Positions 1 through 8,152 of a stretch of 26,278 nucleotides of DNA are shown piece by piece. The notes beneath the pieces were generated by a model. That model was not told the DNA's origin. It was given only the letters and a program-made list of their open reading frames with translations, and did no database searches. The position numbers and the translations under genes were made by a program. How positions within the stretch are numbered: the first letter of the stretch is position 1; every line of letters starts with the position of its first letter. Source of the stretch: Prolixibacteraceae bacterium (GTDB lineage: Bacteria; Bacteroidota; Bacteroidia; Bacteroidales; Prolixibacteraceae); assembly GCA_017998095.1 (NCBI GenBank), contig JAGODU010000045.1, positions 1-26,278 of the forward strand. The letters are read 5' to 3'.

Positions 1-37
1 AGACACAAGTATCAAGTATCAAGACACAAGATTTGGG
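1..37. repeat. Short tandem motif, inverted counterpart at 2190-2222
   Basis: The window opens with repeats of the motif ACACAAGTATCAAG. The same motif occurs in reverse orientation at 2190-2222, where CTACTTGTGTCTTG is tandemly repeated just beyond the right edge of the IS and its host repeat. The two blocks therefore bracket the repeat/IS region as an imperfect inverted pair. Function unknown; probably a dispersed low-complexity intergenic repeat. Confidence 0.6.
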
Positions 38-77
38 TTCCCCCCATATCGTCATTGGTAATCCCGACATAAATAAT

Positions 78-195
78 TTAGGAACAATGTGAATATGACA
101 GGGAGTAAATCTGCTATTTTCATAAATCTGTTGATTATCAGAATAGATTCCTCACTACACTACGTTTCGTTCGGAATGACTTGCAGCCTGTAATT
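78..195 (+). repeat. Left copy of a 118 bp perfect inverted repeat
   Basis: Positions 78-195 are the exact reverse complement of 26045-26162 by base-by-base comparison. Weaker similarity continues outward (50-70 resembles the reverse complement of about 26170-26190), and inward both copies lead to a GC-rich hairpin and then a second copy of the GTCATTCCGAACGAAGTGAG motif. This is a non-coding, dispersed palindromic repeat of the kind common in Bacteroidota genomes. Confidence 0.9.
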
Positions 196-334
196 AGCAG
201 GGGGGAATGGAAAGGGCGGCGATGCCGCCCTTTCCATTCATATACTCCAAAAAGCGGCCGTCATTCCGAACGAAGTGAGGAACCTCTTTTACATTACCTG
301 TAGCCCGTCATTCCGAACTAAGTGAGGAATCTCA
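146..334. repeat. Palindromic MITE/REP-like element with GC hairpin
   Basis: The left arm (146-180, ending CGTTCGGAATGAC) and right arm (261-287, GTCATTCCGAACGAAGTGAG) are inverted copies. Between them, 205-239 forms a 16 bp perfect stem with a 3 nt loop whose core is AAAGGGCGGC/GCCGCCCTTT. A third arm copy lies at 307-334. No reading frame is evident. The arrangement resembles a non-autonomous palindromic element; it is repeated in reverse orientation at the end of the window. Confidence 0.75.
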
Positions 335-396
335 ATACACAGAAAGAAAATTTTATTGGTAAAATACCTGAATATGTGATGATTGTAAAAATCTGT

Positions 397-508
397 CCTT
401 GGTAGCGAAGCATGGCAATCTCTTCTTTAACTAGACAGATAAATTCCCCCGCTACCGCGTGATTGTATCGCATGGTTTGACTACTGCTATATTTGCCACG
501 CGATACAA
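397..508. repeat. Remnants of two palindromic repeats; one is the IS target
   Basis: 397-440 (GTAGCGAAGCATGGCAATCT followed by CTTCTTTAACTAGACAGAT) matches the reverse complement of the palindromic repeat at 3446-3520. Next, 451-508 together with 2148-2160 forms an inverted repeat (CGCGTGATTGTATCGCATGG against CCACGCGATACAA plus TCGCGCGGCAGCG) that is now split by the IS1380-like element. Without the IS, the right arm reads continuously through the TACAA target site. Confidence 0.65.
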
Positions 509-2142
509 CCTAAAATCCGCAAGTTAGAGTTTATGCTAGCATTTTTTTAATTTTTAACTACAAAAGCTCTTGCTGAATAAAGTTTTAAAGTAATCAATCA
601 TTTCAGGATTCAAAATTCGTCCTGTAAATTAGATTAGATAGACTCATAAATATGTTTTTGTTCTGATTTAGACATAAAATCTCTATTATAGCAATGCTAT
701 TTATTAATAATTTATGTTTTTTTAATTTGATGATAAACTCGGTTATGTTACCCACGACCCATAAAGACGTAATTTTCTGGTTCTTCCCGACACAACCCAT
801 TTCCCGGGGATACAGATAAAACGAAAGATAAATTTCTTTATTCTGAAGTTCGGAGAAAGGGATTTTATCATCTGTGAAAACTTAACAATCATGTGAGCAT
901 ACAAGTTTTTGCACATTGCCATGACCAAAAGGAACACGGTATTCTGTTCCAGCTTGGAAAATGGCATTTTGTTCCATCCAAAATCGTTTTTAAGTTCGTC
1001 GAATAACCGCTCTTCTGCCCCCCTGGCATTATAAAAATAAACCACTTCGTCATCTGTCATTTCAAAATCATTGGTCATTATTGGGCTGTAGTTGTATGCT
1101 TCACCGGTGAACAAGTTTATTTGCCCATCCCTTCGTGCTTCCTTGGTAACCACTAACCGGTATTCTTTTAAAGAATCGGTTTTTTCTTTGTTACCCCTTG
1201 CGTAGCGTTCAAATGGAACAAAAGTGGTTGACCCCCGCAGCAGGGTCTCTCCTCCAATCTTGATTTCTTTCCATTCCTTTATCCCGGATATTGCTCCCTC
1301 TATTGTGTGGGTCATTCTGGCTTTAAGGAATATACGCCTGGCTGCTTTCTCCATTGATTGGATTATTTCATAACTATATGAAGCTGAGTCTGCCCTTATA
1401 GCATCGATTGTTATGCTGTTTTCTCCAAGAAGGGTAACCATCCTTTCAATAGTTTCATGCTGCAAGACTTGGGCAGTACTGTTTCCGTTCCGGTTCTCGA
1501 CGTACACAATGTGTTTACCGACCATGCCAACACCAGGAAAATATCCTAACTCCTTTTGATAAGTTCTACGGGCATCGGCTTTTTCAGTAAAGATTACAGT
1601 ATTGTCATAATCCAACACAACATCTTTTTTTTGAAAGTCAGGCAATAATGACAACATCTTTATGTTCAACCGGTTCATTTCTTCTGCCAGTGAGAATTGG
1701 TGGTCTTTTTCTCCTCGTTTGGTGGCAAAAGATTGAGGTCTGTCTGACAGTGATTTTATCCTGTCTAACATCCTGTCCGGGCTTAGTATCCTGATATATG
1801 GATTAGCTTGTAACCCACTTCTGATATTGACCGACAAATCTTCTGCACAATCACCTCCGCAGAAAAATACAGACCAATACGACATGAAAATATCGAACCA
1901 ATTATATTTAGACTGAGCTGGGAGGTTTGGTAATTTACTGTTTAGTAATGTATTGATTTTTAAATCAATGGCTTCTTTAATAACAAAATTAATACCACCA
2001 AAAGATGAAACTGTTTGACTTTTTTGTATTTTCATATCGGTATTTTGTAGACAACACCAATTTAGGTGAAAATACTTGAGCTGTAAAACTCTATCTAATA
2101 AAGTTTTACAGCTTTTTTTAACAATTACTTGCGGATTTTAGG
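509..2142 (-). mobile_element. Complete IS1380-family insertion sequence
   Basis: The element is 1634 bp, bounded by 16 bp perfect terminal inverted repeats (CCTAAAATCCGCAAGT at 509-524 and its complement at 2127-2142), and flanked by a 5 bp direct duplication TACAA (504-508 and 2143-2147). It encodes a single transposase on the minus strand. Length, single-gene layout, terminal repeats starting CC and the short duplication all fit the IS1380 family. The intact ends and exact duplication suggest a recent insertion. Confidence 0.93.
743..2035 (-). CDS. IS1380-family DDE transposase
   Basis: This 430-residue protein is near the usual family length and is the only gene of the IS. The DDE catalytic triad can be placed on three family motifs: LDYDNT at residues 141-146, RADSASY at 214-220, and YNARGAEERLFDEL from 335, where the glutamate follows ARGA. 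The LDYDNTVIF and DARRTYQKELGYFPGVGM stretches are typical of IS1380 transposases. A basic, aromatic C-terminal tail follows. The start at 2035 lies about 90 bp inside the right terminal repeat. No frameshift or internal stop is visible, so it should be active. It catalyses cut-and-paste movement by acting on the terminal repeats at 509-524 and 2127-2142. Confidence 0.95.
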   Translation of the reverse strand: MKIQKSQTVSSFGGINFVIKEAIDLKINTLLNSKLPNLPAQSKYNWFDIFMSYWSVFFCGGDCAEDLSVNIRSGLQANPYIRILSPDRMLDRIKSLSDRPQSFATKRGEKDHQFSLAEEMNRLNIKMLSLLPDFQKKDVVLDYDNTVIFTEKADARRTYQKELGYFPGVGMVGKHIVYVENRNGNSTAQVLQHETIERMVTLLGENSITIDAIRADSASYSYEIIQSMEKAARRIFLKARMTHTIEGAISGIKEWKEIKIGGETLLRGSTTFVPFERYARGNKEKTDSLKEYRLVVTKEARRDGQINLFTGEAYNYSPIMTNDFEMTDDEVVYFYNARGAEERLFDELKNDFGWNKMPFSKLEQNTVFLLVMAMCKNLYAHMIVKFSQMIKSLSPNFRIKKFIFRFICIPGKWVVSGRTRKLRLYGSWVT

Positions 2143-2257
2143 TACAATCGCGCGGCAGCGAAGTATCTCCAATCCTGCACAAACCAATCTTGCTACTTGT
2201 GTCTTGCTACTTGTGTCTAACTTTTTATTATACTTGCATAACTATAATCTTCAAATT

Positions 2258-2896
2258 ATGAGAAAACTGTTTTTCCTTTTTGCATTAACACTTATATCAT
2301 ATGCAGCCTTCTCGCAAAGCTTTTACGGAGGTCTCATGGCAGGATTCAACGGAAGTCAGGTTGAAGGTGATAAATCAAGCGGATACCAGAAAATGGGGTT
2401 TGTTGGTGGTGCGTGGACTCAAACTGATGTGAACGAAAAAGTCTATTGGGGACTTGAACTTAAATTCAATCAAAAGGGAAGCAGGATAAACCCTACAGCT
2501 AAAAACGGCTACTACAAATATATCTACCGCTTAAACTATATCGACCTTCCTGCTCTGGCAGGTTACAGAATCAATGATAAGGTATCAGCTTTTGCAGGGC
2601 TATCATTAGGGGTACTGCTAAGCAAATCGGGTTATGACCTTTACGGTCCTGACCCCACTATTGCTTATTCCGCTCTTCACAACTGGGAACTTGGTATGCT
2701 GGCAGGTATAAAAGTTGATTTCGATCAGATACTTCAATATGACTGGGCACGGAAATTCGTTTTTGATATCCGCTTTCAATATTCAATGCTTTCAATCTAT
2801 CAGGACTATTCTCCGTTTTTTTCTTACTACACTCTTGGCCAATTCAATAATATGATTTCAATGACCTTGTTCTATAGAATAGATTTTGGGAGGTAA
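2258..2896 (+). CDS. Outer-membrane beta-barrel (PorT-like) protein
   Basis: This predicted 212-residue outer-membrane protein has a signal peptide (MRKLFFLFALTLISYAAFSQ), then short aromatic beta strands alternating with glycine-rich turns, ending in LFYRIDFGR, as in the Bacteroidota outer membrane beta-barrel (PorT-like) family. An in-frame start at 2129 would lie inside the IS terminal repeat and add about 43 residues before the signal sequence, so the ATG at 2258 is chosen. A weak -7-like TATACTTG sits at 2229-2236. It is a monocistron between the IS and an ATPase remnant. The substrate or exact role cannot be deduced. Confidence 0.8.
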   Translation: MRKLFFLFALTLISYAAFSQSFYGGLMAGFNGSQVEGDKSSGYQKMGFVGGAWTQTDVNEKVYWGLELKFNQKGSRINPTAKNGYYKYIYRLNYIDLPALAGYRINDKVSAFAGLSLGVLLSKSGYDLYGPDPTIAYSALHNWELGMLAGIKVDFDQILQYDWARKFVFDIRFQYSMLSIYQDYSPFFSYYTLGQFNNMISMTLFYRIDFGR

Positions 2897-2940
2897 TAGT
2901 TTTCGTTTGTAACGAAAAATAGTTACCTTTACAAAAGAAA

Positions 2941-3320
2941 ACTATTGCAGTTCGTTATAACATCAAAAGCACAACCTTATTGCAACAAGTTGCTATATGG
3001 CTAATTTCAAATGTTGGCAAACCTTTTAGCGGAAACAATCTCAGAAAAATATATAATATACCATTTTCTTTCAGCATTATGGATTATTTAACTTTTCTTT
3101 CTGATGCTTATTTATTTTTCTTTATTCCAAAATTCAGTTATTCACCTAAGGTTCAGATAGTAAACCCAAAAAAATTTATTGCATAGATAATGGTTTGGTT
3201 AAAATCAATTCCCTGTCATTCAGTGACGATTCAGGCAGATTATTTGAAAATATGGTTTTTCTCAGCTTAAGACGCTATTCTTCTGAAATATATTATTTTG
3301 CCCTTCCAAGAATGGAATGA
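2941..3320 (+). pseudogene. Remnant of an AAA (AAA_14)/DUF4143 ATPase, C-terminal part
   Basis: From about 2941 the frame reads like the DUF4143 C-terminal domain of Bacteroidota AAA ATPases: RYNIKSTTLLQQ, then MDYLTFLSDAYLFFFIPKF, then NPKKFIA. It hits TAG at 3184-3186. Shifting frame there by adding one base restores the next family block (AIDNGLVKINSLSFSDD, GRLFENMVFLSLRRYSSEIY) until TGA at 3318-3320. The N-terminal Walker A/B domain is absent. It is therefore a truncated, frameshifted copy of the same family as the intact gene at 10784-11908. A small inverted repeat (TTTCGTT/AACGAAA) lies upstream at about 2903-2918. Remnant status is fairly certain; function is lost. Confidence 0.78.
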
Positions 3321-3445
3321 TTCAATATCATGATTAAATTCAGATAATAAATATTACTATTCAATTAATTATCAATTATTCCTTTTTTTTATGGTACATT
3401 GATGGTTATTTTTATTTAATTTCAAAAATTATTGAAATAAAGCAA

Positions 3446-3560
3446 CGTCATTGCGAGGAGGTACGACGAAGCAATCTGTCCAATTAAAGAAGAGATTGCC
3501 ACGCTACGCTCGCAATGACGATGCTTTCGACAGATTGCCGCGCTTCGCTCGCAATGACGG
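3446..3560. repeat. Dispersed palindromic repeat (CGTCATTGCGAG type)
   Basis: Three arms are present: 3446-3480 (CGTCATTGCGAGGAGG then GAAGCAATCTGTC), 3492-3520 (AGATTGCCACGCTACGCTCG then CAATGACG) and 3531-3560 (CAGATTGCCGCGCTTCGCTC then GCAATGACGG). The first is inverted relative to the other two, giving a large imperfect hairpin upstream of rnr. A relative lies at 397-440. The flanking bases (3321-3445 and 3561-3637) are AT-rich with no other recognisable feature. Confidence 0.8.
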
Positions 3561-3637
3561 TAGTTTCAAATTCGCAATAACAATGTCGGACAATACCGGA
3601 TGAAGCAAGGTTAAAATTTATTTTAAATTTTTATATT

Positions 3638-5788
3638 ATGACAAAAAAACAAAAAAGACCTTTCAAACAACATAAAGGATTCAATAAAAGAGAACTTAAA
3701 AAGCAAATCCTCAACCTTTGTTATTCGGCACCAAAAAACAGCTTTAACTACAAACAGGTTGCAGCTTCACTAAAGATAAACGATGAGCCCACTCGTCAGT
3801 TGATTATTGTTGCGCTTAAGGAGATGGTAGATGATGGATACCTCCTTGCACTGGAACGAGGTAAATTTCAACTAAAAGCTCAAACAGGATATATTGTCGG
3901 AACTGTCGACATGTCGCAGAAAGGTTACGCTTTCATTGTTTCCGATGAAATTGAAGATGATGTATTCATTGCAGGGAACAACCTCAACAGGGCGCTAAAC
4001 GGCGATAAGGTCAGGGTGTACCTGCATGCTTTCAGCAAAAGAAAAAAACCTGAAGGTGAAGTTGTTGAAATATTGGAACGTGCAAAGACAAGCTTTGTGG
4101 GGATTGTAGATAAATCAAAAAACTTTTCATTCCTTATTCCAACTGGAAAAAGCAATTTCGACATTTTCATTCCAAAGGATAAGCTTAAAGGTGCTCAACA
4201 AGGACAAAAGGCAGTTGCCCGCATTACCGACTGGCCTGTGAATGCCAAAAACCCTATAGGTGAAATCATTGATGTGCTTGGTAATCCGGGAGACAATGAT
4301 ACTGAAATGCATGCTATCCTTGCCGAATTTGACCTTCCATACAAGTTTCCTGAAAGGATAGATGCAATTGCTGAAAAGCTGCCTGTTGAAATAACTCAGG
4401 AAGAGATTACCCGCAGGCGCGATTTCCGTAATATTACAACCTTCACAATTGACCCTGAAGATGCAAAGGACTTTGATGATGCCCTTTCCCTTCAGAAACT
4501 ATCTAATGGCAACTGGGAAGTAGGGGTTCATATTGCAGATGTAAGCCATTATGTTATTCCCGACTCTCCCATCGATAAAGAAGCTTACGACAGAGCCACC
4601 TCGGTATATCTTGTTGACAGGGTAGTGCCCATGCTTCCCGAGAAATTGTCGAATGGAGTTTGTTCTCTAAGTGCACATGAAGATAAGCTTTGCTTTTCAG
4701 CAGTCTTTGAGCTCGATGAAAATGCAAATATCAGGAATCAGTGGTTTGGTCGCACTGTCATCAATTCCGACAGAAGGTTTAATTATGATGAAGCTCAAAA
4801 GATAATTGACACCGGAGAAGGTGATTTCAATGAGGTAATACTTACTTTAAACGATTTAGCTATAAAACTTAAAAATCAAAGATTTAAGAATGGTGCTATT
4901 GCTTTCGACAGAGAAGAAGTGAAATTCTATCTTGATGAAAAGGGGAAACCAACGGGGGTATACTTTAAAGTAGCAAAAGAGTCGAATAACCTTATTGAAG
5001 AGTTCATGCTTCTGGCCAATAAGAAGGTAGCCGAAATAATAGGTAATCCGAAAGATAAGTCCAAACCACGCACATTCGTGTATCGTATTCATGATCGCCC
5101 AGATCCTGAAAAGCTGGAATCATTCAATAATTTCATTGGAAAGTTTGGTTATAACATTGATCTTGACAATACCGGCAATATTGCCTATTCAATAAACAGT
5201 CTTCTTACCAAAGTAAAGGGAAGCAATGAAGAGAATGTCATATCAACACTGGCAGTGAGGGCAATGGCAAAAGCAGTATATTCAACAAGAAACATTGGTC
5301 ATTATGGCTTGTCGTTCGATTATTACACACACTTCACATCGCCCATCAGGCGTTATCCCGACCTGATGGTTCATCGTCTTCTTGAAAGATATCTTCAGGG
5401 AGGCCGTTCTGTTGGTGCTGAAATATTTGAAGAAAAATGCCGTCATTCATCGGCAATGGAGCAAAGGGCAGTAAATGCAGAAAGAGCTTCGATAAAATAC
5501 AAGCAGGTTGAGTTTATGCAGGACAAGGTAGGTCAGGTCTTTGATGGAGTAATATCGGGAGTTACCGACTGGGGCATATATGTAGAGCTAAATGAGAACA
5601 AGTGTGAGGGCATGATTTCAATAAAAGACCTCACCGGCGACTTTTACTTTTTCGATGAAAAGAATTACTGTATTTCAGGAATGCATTCTGAAAAGTCATA
5701 TCAACTGGGATCTCCTGTTAAGATTGAAATTATTAGGGCTAATCTGGAAAGAAAGCAGCTTGATTTCAGGTTAGTGGAGGAGGGATAG
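3638..5788 (+). CDS. rnr: Ribonuclease R (3'-5' exoribonuclease)
   Basis: This 716-residue RNase R of the RNase II/RNB superfamily degrades structured RNA processively from the 3' end in the cytoplasm. Domains in order: a basic N-terminus and winged-helix-like segment (about 1-80), cold-shock-type OB folds (about 85-230), the RNB catalytic domain carrying IDPEDAKDFDDAL near residues 271-283 (the Mg-binding aspartates), GVHIADVSHYV and HFTSPIRRYPDLMVHRLLER, and a C-terminal S1 domain (about 630-713; FDGVISGVTDWGIYVEL). All key residues are present and length is normal. The stop codon at 5786-5788 is followed within one base by the mini-hairpin array, so the array would form the 3' end of this mRNA. 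Confidence 0.97.
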   Translation: MTKKQKRPFKQHKGFNKRELKKQILNLCYSAPKNSFNYKQVAASLKINDEPTRQLIIVALKEMVDDGYLLALERGKFQLKAQTGYIVGTVDMSQKGYAFIVSDEIEDDVFIAGNNLNRALNGDKVRVYLHAFSKRKKPEGEVVEILERAKTSFVGIVDKSKNFSFLIPTGKSNFDIFIPKDKLKGAQQGQKAVARITDWPVNAKNPIGEIIDVLGNPGDNDTEMHAILAEFDLPYKFPERIDAIAEKLPVEITQEEITRRRDFRNITTFTIDPEDAKDFDDALSLQKLSNGNWEVGVHIADVSHYVIPDSPIDKEAYDRATSVYLVDRVVPMLPEKLSNGVCSLSAHEDKLCFSAVFELDENANIRNQWFGRTVINSDRRFNYDEAQKIIDTGEGDFNEVILTLNDLAIKLKNQRFKNGAIAFDREEVKFYLDEKGKPTGVYFKVAKESNNLIEEFMLLANKKVAEIIGNPKDKSKPRTFVYRIHDRPDPEKLESFNNFIGKFGYNIDLDNTGNIAYSINSLLTKVKGSNEENVISTLAVRAMAKAVYSTRNIGHYGLSFDYYTHFTSPIRRYPDLMVHRLLERYLQGGRSVGAEIFEEKCRHSSAMEQRAVNAERASIKYKQVEFMQDKVGQVFDGVISGVTDWGIYVELNENKCEGMISIKDLTGDFYFFDEKNYCISGMHSEKSYQLGSPVKIEIIRANLERKQLDFRLVEEG

Positions 5789-6088
5789 GACGGCAAGCCG
5801 TCGTTATCGCTTCGCTCAGTTGAACCGCTGCGCGGTCGTTAGGACTTCGTCCGTTAGAAAGCTTCGCTTTCGTTGGTGCTGCGCACGTTGAGGCTTCGCT
5901 TTGTTGGAAATGCTACGCATTTCTGTTGGACGACTACGTCGTCGTTAGGACTGCGTCCGTTGAGGCTGCGCATTGTTAAGCATTAACAGAGCGCAGCGAT
6001 AACGACGGCTTGCCGTTAAACAGAAAAGCTGCGCTTTTCCAACGGACGAAGTCCTAACAATCGCGAAGCGATTCAACGTGCGAAGCAC
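5789..6088. repeat. Tandem array of about 17 mini-hairpins between two stop codons
   Basis: The entire space between the rnr stop (5788) and the stop codon of the convergent DUF3108 gene (6088-6090) consists of short palindromes. Each has a 4-7 bp stem, a 3 nt loop usually TTC, TGC or TAC closed by C-G, and a linker GTT or CGTT followed by a purine. Examples are GGAC-TTC-GTCC at 5842-5852, GAAAGC-TTC-GCTTTC at 5857-5871, GAAATGC-TAC-GCATTTC at 5907-5923 and GACGAC-TAC-GTCGTC at 5929-5943. Stem sequences differ from unit to unit but stay self-complementary. Roughly the first 190 bp carries units on the plus strand; the remainder carries them on the minus strand. The outermost plus block (from 5789) recurs inverted at about 5990-6017 with one mismatch. 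Confidence 0.9.
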
Positions 6089-6795
6089 TACTCCACCATC
6101 TCGCACTTTACGCTGCCAAACTTGAAATTCAATTTCATAAGAACAGGTAATTTCTTTTGATCATCGGTAATCCAGATAGTCAAAGGTTCCTTTTTACTAA
6201 AAGCTGATCCTGCTTCAAAGACAGGTTCAATCTTCATACACCTTACTGTCCCTATTTTTGATTTAATAGTTTCTTTACCAGAATATTTCAATTTGATTTC
6301 ATACATTTTATCTATATCCCAGAATGGAATAGTAATAATCTGTCCCTGCTTAAGATTATCCAAACGTTTTGAAAACCTGAGATTATAAATCAGCGAGGCA
6401 ATATCGAGAGTTCCCTTTTCCGCTTCATGCCAGCCGTTTATTTGTGAGTTTAGTTTTCCTTCAAGATTATAAAACCAAACTTCATTCTTCAGGTGATGAT
6501 CTTGTTCGTTGATATTATACTTCGCTTTTAAAGGAAGAAAGTCATCTCCGGTAACATAACACTCGTAAGTGTTATCCACTTCATACAATGAGCCTGTCAA
6601 TCCAACCGTTTTCCCCCTCATATTCAGGTAAACACATTCTTTATTTTCATAAAACGAGGGTTTAGCAGTAATGGTGACCTTTCCTCCTTTAATCAATCCA
6701 TACCTCATGGTGAAATTAAGAACTTCTTCTATTGGTTTGGCATTAAGAATAATAGTCGAAAAAAATGTAATCAGAAAAAGAGATGTCCGTTTCAT
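6088..6795 (-). CDS. DUF3108 family secreted/periplasmic protein
   Basis: This is a 235-residue protein. The signal peptide MKRTSLFLITFFSTIILNA sets the start at 6795; an upstream in-frame ATG at 6855 would put 20 extra residues before it. The mature part is beta-rich and matches the DUF3108 pattern of Bacteroidota: MRYGLIKGGKVTI near the N-terminus, a DIASLIYNLRF segment in the middle, then IPFWDIDKMYEIKLKYSGKE, and the terminal block EPLTIWITDDQKKLPVLMKL. Function is not established for the family; a role at the outer membrane or periplasm is inferred from the signal peptide. It is followed downstream by the mini-hairpin array shared with rnr. tsaB lies upstream on the same strand with a 136 bp gap. 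Confidence 0.8.
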   Translation of the reverse strand: MKRTSLFLITFFSTIILNAKPIEEVLNFTMRYGLIKGGKVTITAKPSFYENKECVYLNMRGKTVGLTGSLYEVDNTYECYVTGDDFLPLKAKYNINEQDHHLKNEVWFYNLEGKLNSQINGWHEAEKGTLDIASLIYNLRFSKRLDNLKQGQIITIPFWDIDKMYEIKLKYSGKETIKSKIGTVRCMKIEPVFEAGSAFSKKEPLTIWITDDQKKLPVLMKLNFKFGSVKCEMVE

Positions 6796-6931
6796 AAAAT
6801 TAATTTTAAAATGAATTGCAAAACTTATGCCGATAAACAAACGGAAGTTTATCAATTTTATTTAGTCAGGAAAATATATGTTATGCCTTCCTGATATAAA
6901 ATATATTCAGCAATTATAAAAGGGGAATAAT

Positions 6932-7636
6932 TTAAACGACTTTTCGTTTACCAACAGTTGCCACAAAATCTTTAAGGTAGAATGGCTCAAAATAAGCAAC
7001 ATCGACAAAATGTTTTAATTCATATTTTTGGTATGCCAGAGAACACATATTTCTTGCAGAAGTAATTATTCCGTCAATAAAGTTGAGATTTTCAGCTTTC
7101 AAAACAGCTGAACATTTAAGTGCTCCGTTGCCGAAATAAAATATTCGGTTATTATCATAGGTGCTGAAAGAATTTTCATCAATAATCACAGGTTCTACAG
7201 CTGAAATCCTTTCTCTGCCGGCATTAAAGACTTCAGTATACACTTCCATCCTTCTGGCATCAATCATAGGGATAAAAACATCATCAGGCATGATATTAAA
7301 TCCAAATGATGTCATATTTGCAATAACATGGTAAGTCATAGATTCCAGCGGACTGACGGCAATCATTGGGATTGCTGCAGCATAGCAAATTCCTTTGGCA
7401 ACAGAAACGCCGATACGCAGTCCTGTGTATGAGCCGGGGCCTTCACTGACGGCTACTGCATCGAGTTCAGTGGCGTTTAAGTTATTGGAGCTAAGCAGAT
7501 CGTTTATAAAAACAGTAAGCAAGCGGGAATGGTTTTGCCCGGTTATATCTTCACGGAAATCGGTCACATTGCCGTTTTCGGATAAGGCTACTGAACAAAT
7601 TTCAGTAGACGTTTCGATGCAAAGAATTTTTGACAT
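6932..7636 (-). CDS. tsaB: TsaB, tRNA threonylcarbamoyladenosine biosynthesis protein
   Basis: This 234-residue TsaB (YeaZ) is an ASKHA-fold protein that partners TsaD and TsaE to transfer threonylcarbamoyl onto A37 of ANN-decoding tRNAs in the cytoplasm. Family motifs are ILCIETSTEICSVAL at residues 4-18 and SEGPGSYTGLRIG at 64-76, the segment typical of TsaB. Length is normal. The start at 7636 is the only plausible ATG before the ETSTE motif. It is separated from the downstream DUF3108 gene by 136 bp and preceded by a long AT-rich spacer, so it may be transcribed alone or lead a two-gene unit. Confidence 0.95.
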   Translation of the reverse strand: MSKILCIETSTEICSVALSENGNVTDFREDITGQNHSRLLTVFINDLLSSNNLNATELDAVAVSEGPGSYTGLRIGVSVAKGICYAAAIPMIAVSPLESMTYHVIANMTSFGFNIMPDDVFIPMIDARRMEVYTEVFNAGRERISAVEPVIIDENSFSTYDNNRIFYFGNGALKCSAVLKAENLNFIDGIITSARNMCSLAYQKYELKHFVDVAYFEPFYLKDFVATVGKRKVV

Positions 7637-8152
7637 AAGAAAAAAATTGAGGGGGTAAAGATAGGGAAACTTGATCTAAAACCTGCTTATCAAATTATTG
7701 AGTTTTATTTGACAATTAAAAATAAATGGTCATTCAGCAAACAGAAAGAAAAGTTACTAATTGATCTAATGATAAATAAGTTGTAATTCTGTTTAAAGTA
7801 TAGAATTCTAATACAATATCTGAGATAAATTCTACTTTGAGAGATAATTTGCCTTACTATAATTGTTTCAAATGCATAATTTAATACATGCGCAAAATAG
7901 GTACAAATAACAATCCTGCTATTAGCGATTCTGAACACTTAAAAAATCTTATACCAAATTGATCTTAATTAACTGCACATAATTTCTTATATAAAATTTC
8001 ATGATTTTAATAATGTCCAATCTATACTTCTTCTAACATTTGATATTATTATCAATATAATTGATTAACCTCTTAAAAAAATAATATAATTTCATCCCGT
8101 AAATTATTCTAATATAATAACCAATTTTGTTAATCATTTCAATAATGGGAAA
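7637..8152. other. 516 bp AT-rich spacer without a recognisable gene
   Basis: This spacer lies between divergent tsaB (-) and the glycine-rich gene (+). It is very AT-rich with many stops in all frames. The only suggestive element is TATCTTTA on the minus strand just upstream of tsaB (about 7655-7662), close to the Bacteroidota -7 consensus. No repeat, RNA gene or conserved frame was recognised. Confidence 0.6.

Noticed and set aside
603..800. Small minus-strand frame at the left end of the IS
   Set aside because: AT-rich, overlaps the transposase C-terminus, no motif; likely chance.
2129..2257. N-terminal extension of the beta-barrel gene from 2129
   Set aside because: It would start inside the IS terminal repeat and place about 43 residues before a clear signal peptide.
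5789..6088. CRISPR array
   Set aside because: There is no constant repeat with unique spacers. Units are hairpins with different stems, only 15-22 bp long, and no cas genes are nearby.
5789..6088. Integron attC cluster, because linkers contain GTTRG-like triplets
   Set aside because: Units are far too short for attC, the full GTTRRRY and RYYYAAC boxes are not paired around them, and no cassettes or integron integrase are present.
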